Source of the DNA: Acidimicrobiales bacterium
GTDB lineage: Bacteria; Actinomycetota; Acidimicrobiia; Acidimicrobiales; Ilumatobacteraceae
Direction: 5' to 3'
Assembly (NCBI GenBank): GCA_030833305.1
Contig: JAURHL010000063.1
Coordinates: forward strand, 1 to 9,964
DNA: 9,964 nt
Position numbers and translations under genes: made by a program. The notes under the pieces are model-generated. The model worked only from the letters and a program-made list of their open reading frames with translations. It was not told the origin of the DNA and searched no databases. Of this stretch, positions 6,831-9,964 are shown piece after piece. Numbering within the stretch: position 1 is the stretch's first letter; each line of letters starts with the position of its first letter.

Positions 6831-7643
6831 TCACTCGCTCAACCAGGCATCGATGAGTTTGCGCGCGATGGAGATGCCCGGAGGAATGTTCGGCAGCTCG
6901 TCCTTGCGATACCAGTTGGCATCCATGATCTCCGTGGGATCGCACACGATGTCGCCACTGATCCATTGGGCACGGAATCCGAGCATCAGGCTGTGCGGGA
7001 ACGGCCACGGCTGACTGCCCATGTATCGAACCGATCCGACCTCGACGCCCACTTCCTCGCGCACCTCGCGGATCACCGCACCCTCGAGGGTCTCTCCGGG
7101 CTCGACGAAACCGGCCAGACAGCTGTACATCGGCGCGCGGAACTGCACACCGCGAGCCAGCAACGCCTCTTGGTCCGGGCCGGGTTCCCCACGCGTCACC
7201 AACGTGATCATCGCGGGAGCGAGTCGCGGAAAGCTCATCAGGTTGCACCGAGGGCACTTCATCGCTCGTTCGTTCGCCGCCATCACCGTGGTCTCGCCGC
7301 ATCGTCCGCAGAAGCGGTGCGTGCGTGCCCACTCGACCAACTGGACCGCGCGGCCGGCCACCAACCAGTCGTCCTCGCTGGCGCGGCCGAAGAGACTGAA
7401 CAGGTCGAGTGCGGCACCGTCGGACGGATCGCTTCCGTGGGGAACGTCGACACCCCAACAGGCGTGACCGTCGAGGGTGCCCAAGAAGTGCACCCCGAAG
7501 TCCGGATCGGCGGGCTCGTCGTGCACCCAGACCGAGGCGCCCACCACGTGGAAGTAGCGATGCCCGACGGCGTCGTCGGGGGCGATCGCTCCCGGTTCGA
7601 ATCGGCTGATGCGGGAAATCGACGTCTCGTGGGGAGAGTTCAT
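6831..7643 (-). CDS. nudC: NADH pyrophosphatase / NAD+ diphosphatase
   Basis: A 270-residue Nudix hydrolase that cleaves NAD(H) to NMN(H) and AMP. Bacterial NudC is also known to remove NAD caps from RNA. An N-terminal Nudix-like domain (about 1-105) is followed by a zinc ribbon with Cys112, Cys115, Cys130 and Cys133. The catalytic domain contains the Nudix box from Gly178 through Glu184 to REVREEVGV at 192-200. Next comes SQPWPFPHS at 210-218, the motif that separates NudC from other Nudix enzymes. All diagnostic residues are present, so activity is expected. ATG 7643 gives a normal N-terminus. The frame stays open for hundreds of codons upstream, but that part is antisense to the thiolase gene and is not coding. 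TAAGGT lies seven bases before the ATG. It is divergent from the thiolase gene, with 24 bases between the start codons. Confidence 0.95.
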   Translation of the reverse strand: MNSPHETSISRISRFEPGAIAPDDAVGHRYFHVVGASVWVHDEPADPDFGVHFLGTLDGHACWGVDVPHGSDPSDGAALDLFSLFGRASEDDWLVAGRAVQLVEWARTHRFCGRCGETTVMAANERAMKCPRCNLMSFPRLAPAMITLVTRGEPGPDQEALLARGVQFRAPMYSCLAGFVEPGETLEGAVIREVREEVGVEVGSVRYMGSQPWPFPHSLMLGFRAQWISGDIVCDPTEIMDANWYRKDELPNIPPGISIARKLIDAWLSE

Positions 7644-7650
7644 GTCCCCG

Positions 7651-7656
7651 ACCTTA
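7651..7656 (-). promoter_or_regulatory. Leaderless -10 box of nudC
   Basis: On the minus strand TAAGGT is followed by seven bases (CGGGGAC) and then the ATG at 7643. The G-rich spacer could also act as a weak ribosome site on a slightly longer message. It shares its two outer bases with the -10 box of the opposite gene. Confidence 0.5.
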
Positions 7657-7660
7657 TGAT
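7655..7660 (+). promoter_or_regulatory. Leaderless -10 box of the thiolase gene
   Basis: TATGAT, close to the ideal TATAAT, is followed by seven bases (GGCGCCC) and ATG 7668. The two earlier in-frame ATGs at 7656 and 7659 lie inside this box. That argues for 7668 as the true start, with transcription beginning on or next to its A. No Shine-Dalgarno sequence is present. Confidence 0.62.
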
Positions 7661-7667
7661 GGCGCCC

Positions 7668-8888
7668 ATGTCGAATCACAGCCCTCGCACCGTTGTCATC
7701 GTCGATGCCGTCCGTACCCCCGTCGGCCGCAAGAACGGTGGACTCTCCACTCTGCATCCCTCCGACCTTCTCGGCCTCGTCCAGAAAGCGCTCATCGATC
7801 GCACCGGCATCGATCCGTCCGAGATCGAGCAGGTCGTCGGCGGCAACGTCAGCCAGGTCGGTGCGCAGTCGTTCAACATCACCCGCACCGCGTGGTTGTC
7901 GGCCGGATTGCCCATGACCACCGCGTGCACCACCGTCGACACCCAGTGCGGTTCCAGCCAGCAGGCCACCGGCCTCGCGGCCTCGCTCATCGCGTCGGGC
8001 GTGGTCGACGTCGCCATGGCCTGCGGCGTGGAGTCGATGAGCACCGTTCCGATCGGCAGCAACTCGAACGCGTACACCAAGAACCCCAAGACCAAGGAGT
8101 TCGAGTCGCTCGGCAAGGCCGTGAGCAAGAGCTACTTCGAGCACTACGAATTCACCTCGCAGTTCGAGGGTGCCGAGCGCATCGCCGACAAGTGGAACAT
8201 CACCCGCGCCGACACCGACGCGTTCGGTCTCGAGTCGCAGCAGCGTGCGGCCCGTGCGTGGGCCGAGGATCGTTTCGCCGGCCAGTACATCGTCGTCGAC
8301 GCCCCCGATCTCGGTGACGACGGCAAGCCCACCGGCACCACCCACCGCGTCGCGCGCGACGAGGGCATCCGCGAGACCACCCTCGAGAAGTTGCAGACGC
8401 TCAATCCGGTGGCCCGCGAGAACGGTGTTCACACCGCGGGCAACTCGTCGCAGATCAGCGACGGCGCCGGCGCCGTGCTGATGATGACGCTGGAGAAGGC
8501 CAACGAGCTCGGCCTGAAGCCCCGCGCCAAGGTGGTCGACAGCTGTCTCGTGGGCGTGGACCCGGTGCTCATGCTCACCGGCCCCATCGACGCCACGCAG
8601 CGGTTGCTGGAGCGCAACAACCTCACGATCGATCAGATCGACACCTTCGAGATCAACGAGGCGTTCGCCTCGGTGGTGTTGGCCTGGGCCAAGGAGCTCG
8701 GTGCCGATCTGGCCAAGACCAACCCCAACGGTGGCGCGGTGGCCCTCGGCCACCCGCTCGGAGGCACCGGAGTGATCCTCACCACCAAGGCGCTCTACGA
8801 ACTCGAGCGCACCGGCGGCAAGTACGGAATCATCTCCATGTGCTGCGGTGGCGGTCTCGGCACCGGCACCCTCATCGAGCGCATCTGA
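7668..8888 (+). CDS. Acetyl-CoA C-acyltransferase (thiolase, FadA-like)
   Basis: A 406-residue degradative-type thiolase that cleaves 3-ketoacyl-CoA with CoA, or runs in the reverse condensing direction. The nucleophile is Cys94 in DTQCGSSQQA. NEAF stands at 330-333, the base His362 is in GHPLG, and the second active-site cysteine is Cys392 in MCCGGGLG. All catalytic positions are intact and the length is usual. The segment VGVDPVLMLTGPI near 296-307 is common in FadA proteins of fatty-acid and steroid degradation in actinobacteria, but chain length or ring preference cannot be read. The start at 7668 is chosen because TATGAT seven bases upstream forms a leaderless promoter and overlaps the earlier ATGs. 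It may complete the beta-oxidation begun by the operon at 768-5875, though it is a separate unit; that link is inference. Confidence 0.94.
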   Translation: MSNHSPRTVVIVDAVRTPVGRKNGGLSTLHPSDLLGLVQKALIDRTGIDPSEIEQVVGGNVSQVGAQSFNITRTAWLSAGLPMTTACTTVDTQCGSSQQATGLAASLIASGVVDVAMACGVESMSTVPIGSNSNAYTKNPKTKEFESLGKAVSKSYFEHYEFTSQFEGAERIADKWNITRADTDAFGLESQQRAARAWAEDRFAGQYIVVDAPDLGDDGKPTGTTHRVARDEGIRETTLEKLQTLNPVARENGVHTAGNSSQISDGAGAVLMMTLEKANELGLKPRAKVVDSCLVGVDPVLMLTGPIDATQRLLERNNLTIDQIDTFEINEAFASVVLAWAKELGADLAKTNPNGGAVALGHPLGGTGVILTTKALYELERTGGKYGIISMCCGGGLGTGTLIERI

Positions 8889-8926
8889 TCACGTCGACGC
8901 GGACGTCGATCCGCCCACCCCATCGG

Positions 8927-9457
8927 ATGTTCCACCGATCTCGACTCGTGCCGTCGCTCGTCGTGTTGGCGGTTCTCGTGTCGGCGGCGTTTCTGTTCGG
9001 CTGTGGTTCGCCAGATGCGGACCTGCCACCCGACGCCAACGCCGTCGTCGAGCGCGTGGTCGACGGTGACACCATCGACGTGACCATCGACGGGCGTGGC
9101 GACACCGTCAGGCTCATCGGCATCGACACCCCCGAGACGAAGAAGCCCGACACACCCGTCGAGTGTTACGGCCCCGAGGCGTCGGCCCGACTGGCCGAAC
9201 TTCTTCCGCCCGGAACTCCCGTCCGTCTCGAACGCGACATCGATTCTCGCGACAAGTTCGGACGGCTCCTGGCCTACGTCCATCGCGAGCCCGACGACCT
9301 GTTCGTCAACGCAGTGCTCATCGACGAGGGCCTGGCCCGCCCCTACCCCTACGAACCCAACACCACCTACGCCGACCAGTTCGCCGCGGCCGCCGAGACC
9401 GCGCGCACGAACGGCATCGGTTTGTGGTCCGCGTGCCCCGTCGAGCCCTCTCCCTGA
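8927..9457 (+). CDS. Thermonuclease-like (SNase fold) lipoprotein
   Basis: A 176-residue protein. It starts MFHRSRLVPS, followed by a hydrophobic run and the lipobox LFGC with Cys26, so it should be exported and lipid-anchored on the outer face of the membrane. The rest is a staphylococcal nuclease domain with VDGDTI (Asp46, Asp48), RLIGIDTPET (Arg62, Asp67, Glu70) and DKFGRLLAY (Arg113). These match the calcium-binding and catalytic residues Asp21, Arg35, Asp40, Glu43 and Arg87 of the staphylococcal enzyme, so nuclease activity is expected. Cys80 and Cys170 could form a disulfide outside the cell. It follows the thiolase by 38 nt on the same strand without a clear promoter or ribosome site, so cotranscription is possible. 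GTG 8948 is an alternative start, but the Arg-rich n-region favours ATG 8927. A role in nutrient or extracellular DNA turnover is inference. Confidence 0.88.
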   Translation: MFHRSRLVPSLVVLAVLVSAAFLFGCGSPDADLPPDANAVVERVVDGDTIDVTIDGRGDTVRLIGIDTPETKKPDTPVECYGPEASARLAELLPPGTPVRLERDIDSRDKFGRLLAYVHREPDDLFVNAVLIDEGLARPYPYEPNTTYADQFAAAAETARTNGIGLWSACPVEPSP

Positions 9458-9491
9458 GCCGAACCCGACATCGTCGCTCGAGTCGCGCCGG

Positions 9492-9497
9492 TATCGT
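9492..9497 (+). promoter_or_regulatory. Leaderless -10 box of the deacetylase gene
   Basis: TATCGT is followed by six bases (GACGAC) and GTG 9504. The same geometry occurs before four other genes in the window. No ribosome binding site or clear -35 is seen. Confidence 0.5.
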
Positions 9498-9503
9498 GAC
9501 GAC

Positions 9504-9964
9504 GTGGGCGACACCGCGAGCGACAACCTTGCCGAGCGACTCGGGTACGACGCGAACACCAAGTTGGTGATCATCTCGTGCGACGACCTCGGCTCGTGCC
9601 ATGCCGCGAACCTCGGCGTCTACTCGGCCATCCGTGACGGCGTCGCGACCTGTGCGTCCGTCATGGTCCCCGCCCCCTGGGCGCGACACGCGGCCACCAT
9701 GTACGCCGGCGAGGACGTGGGCGTGCACATCACCCTCAACGCCGAACACCCGCTCTATCGCTGGGGACCCATCACCCACGCACCCTCGCTGTTGTCCGGT
9801 GACGGCGGTTTCCCCCGCAGCGTCGACGACCTCTGGGAACACGCCGACCCCGCCGAGGTGTTGCGCGAGTGCCGCGCCCAGATCGAACGGGCCATCGCGT
9901 GGGGCTTCGACGTGTCCCACCTCGCTCCGCATCTCAGCGTCATCACGTTGCGACCGGAGTTCTT
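9504..9964 (+). CDS. YdjC/ChbG-type carbohydrate deacetylase, 5' part
   Basis: The first 153 codons of a protein cut by the window edge. ISCDDLGSCHAAN at 24-36 carries the double Asp (27-28) that begins YdjC/ChbG-type metal-dependent deacetylases, which remove acetyl groups from N-acetylated sugars such as chito-oligosaccharides. VGVHITLNAEHP at 72-83 gives the next metal ligand His75. The third segment reads SHLAPHLSVITLRPEF at 138-153, where relatives usually show HLDSH. His143 is kept, but Ala and Pro replace the usual Asp and Ser. Loss of that Asp could alter activity, or this branch may simply differ. GTG 9504 is chosen because TATCGT lies six bases upstream and the short N-terminal lead before the first strand is plausible. 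It is separated from the nuclease gene by 46 nt. Natural substrate unknown. Confidence 0.82.
   Translation, partial: MGDTASDNLAERLGYDANTKLVIISCDDLGSCHAANLGVYSAIRDGVATCASVMVPAPWARHAATMYAGEDVGVHITLNAEHPLYRWGPITHAPSLLSGDGGFPRSVDDLWEHADPAEVLRECRAQIERAIAWGFDVSHLAPHLSVITLRPEF

Noticed and set aside
5761..7014. Plus-strand open frame opposite the luciferase-like gene
   Set aside because: Composition rich in Arg, Gly and His with no motif; the minus strand gives a complete LLM family protein.
7656..7661. Earlier ATG starts for the thiolase at 7656 or 7659
   Set aside because: Both lie inside the TATGAT -10 box and would have no room for a leader; ATG 7668 sits at the expected transcription start.
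7644..8753. Long minus-strand open frame continuing upstream of nudC, antisense to the thiolase gene
   Set aside because: The thiolase on the plus strand has all its catalytic motifs. The antisense translation is Gly/Val/Arg/His-rich with no recognisable domain, as expected from the reverse of a G/C-ending codon pattern.

Overview
The window is high-GC, densely coding DNA from a bacterium, most likely an actinobacterium and possibly of the Acidimicrobiia type. That placement is inferred from three things: strong G/C third-position bias, a probable F420-dependent luciferase-like oxidoreductase of a family known mainly from actinobacteria, and repeated promoters of the leaderless type (TANNNT placed 6-7 nt before a start codon). 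No RNA gene, insertion sequence or CRISPR array is visible. No gene-free stretch exceeds about 115 bases.

Layout. (a) 1-652: the left edge is a junction between two unrelated gene pieces. A minus-strand TauD/TfdA-type dioxygenase (start at 652) loses its family sequence near 83-95. There it meets the first ~94 bases, which on the plus strand read as a piece of a VPS10/BNR-type beta-propeller protein. (b) 653-767: divergent control region with a leaderless promoter for the dioxygenase gene, a 17-bp palindrome that looks like a repressor operator, and a promoter with a ribosome binding site for the rightward operon. (c) 768-5875: a tight five-gene plus-strand operon: zinc alcohol dehydrogenase, AMP-forming acyl-CoA synthetase, a short-chain dehydrogenase with a histone-like Lys/Ala N-terminal tail, a second short-chain dehydrogenase resembling the (3R)-hydroxyacyl-CoA dehydrogenase part of MFE-2/Hsd4A, and a TetR regulator. 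(d) 5899-7643, minus strand: nudC (NAD+ diphosphatase), then a luciferase-like oxidoreductase. (e) 7668-9457, plus strand: an acetyl-CoA acyltransferase-type thiolase, then a short lipoprotein of the staphylococcal nuclease fold. (f) 9504-end: the start of a YdjC/ChbG-type carbohydrate deacetylase, cut by the window edge.

How they may work together (inference): the operon could oxidise an alcohol or hydroxylated lipid/steroid side chain, activate the acid as a CoA thioester and carry out hydroxyacyl-CoA oxidation, under control of its own TetR protein. The nearby thiolase could supply the final cleavage. Aldehyde dehydrogenase, acyl-CoA dehydrogenase and enoyl-CoA hydratase are not in the window, so the pathway is incomplete as seen and the substrate cannot be named.

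The most notable signals are five promoters of the same leaderless geometry (including two with -10 boxes that overlap on opposite strands between nudC and the thiolase gene), the histone-like tail on a metabolic enzyme, the operator-like palindrome, and the chimeric left edge.
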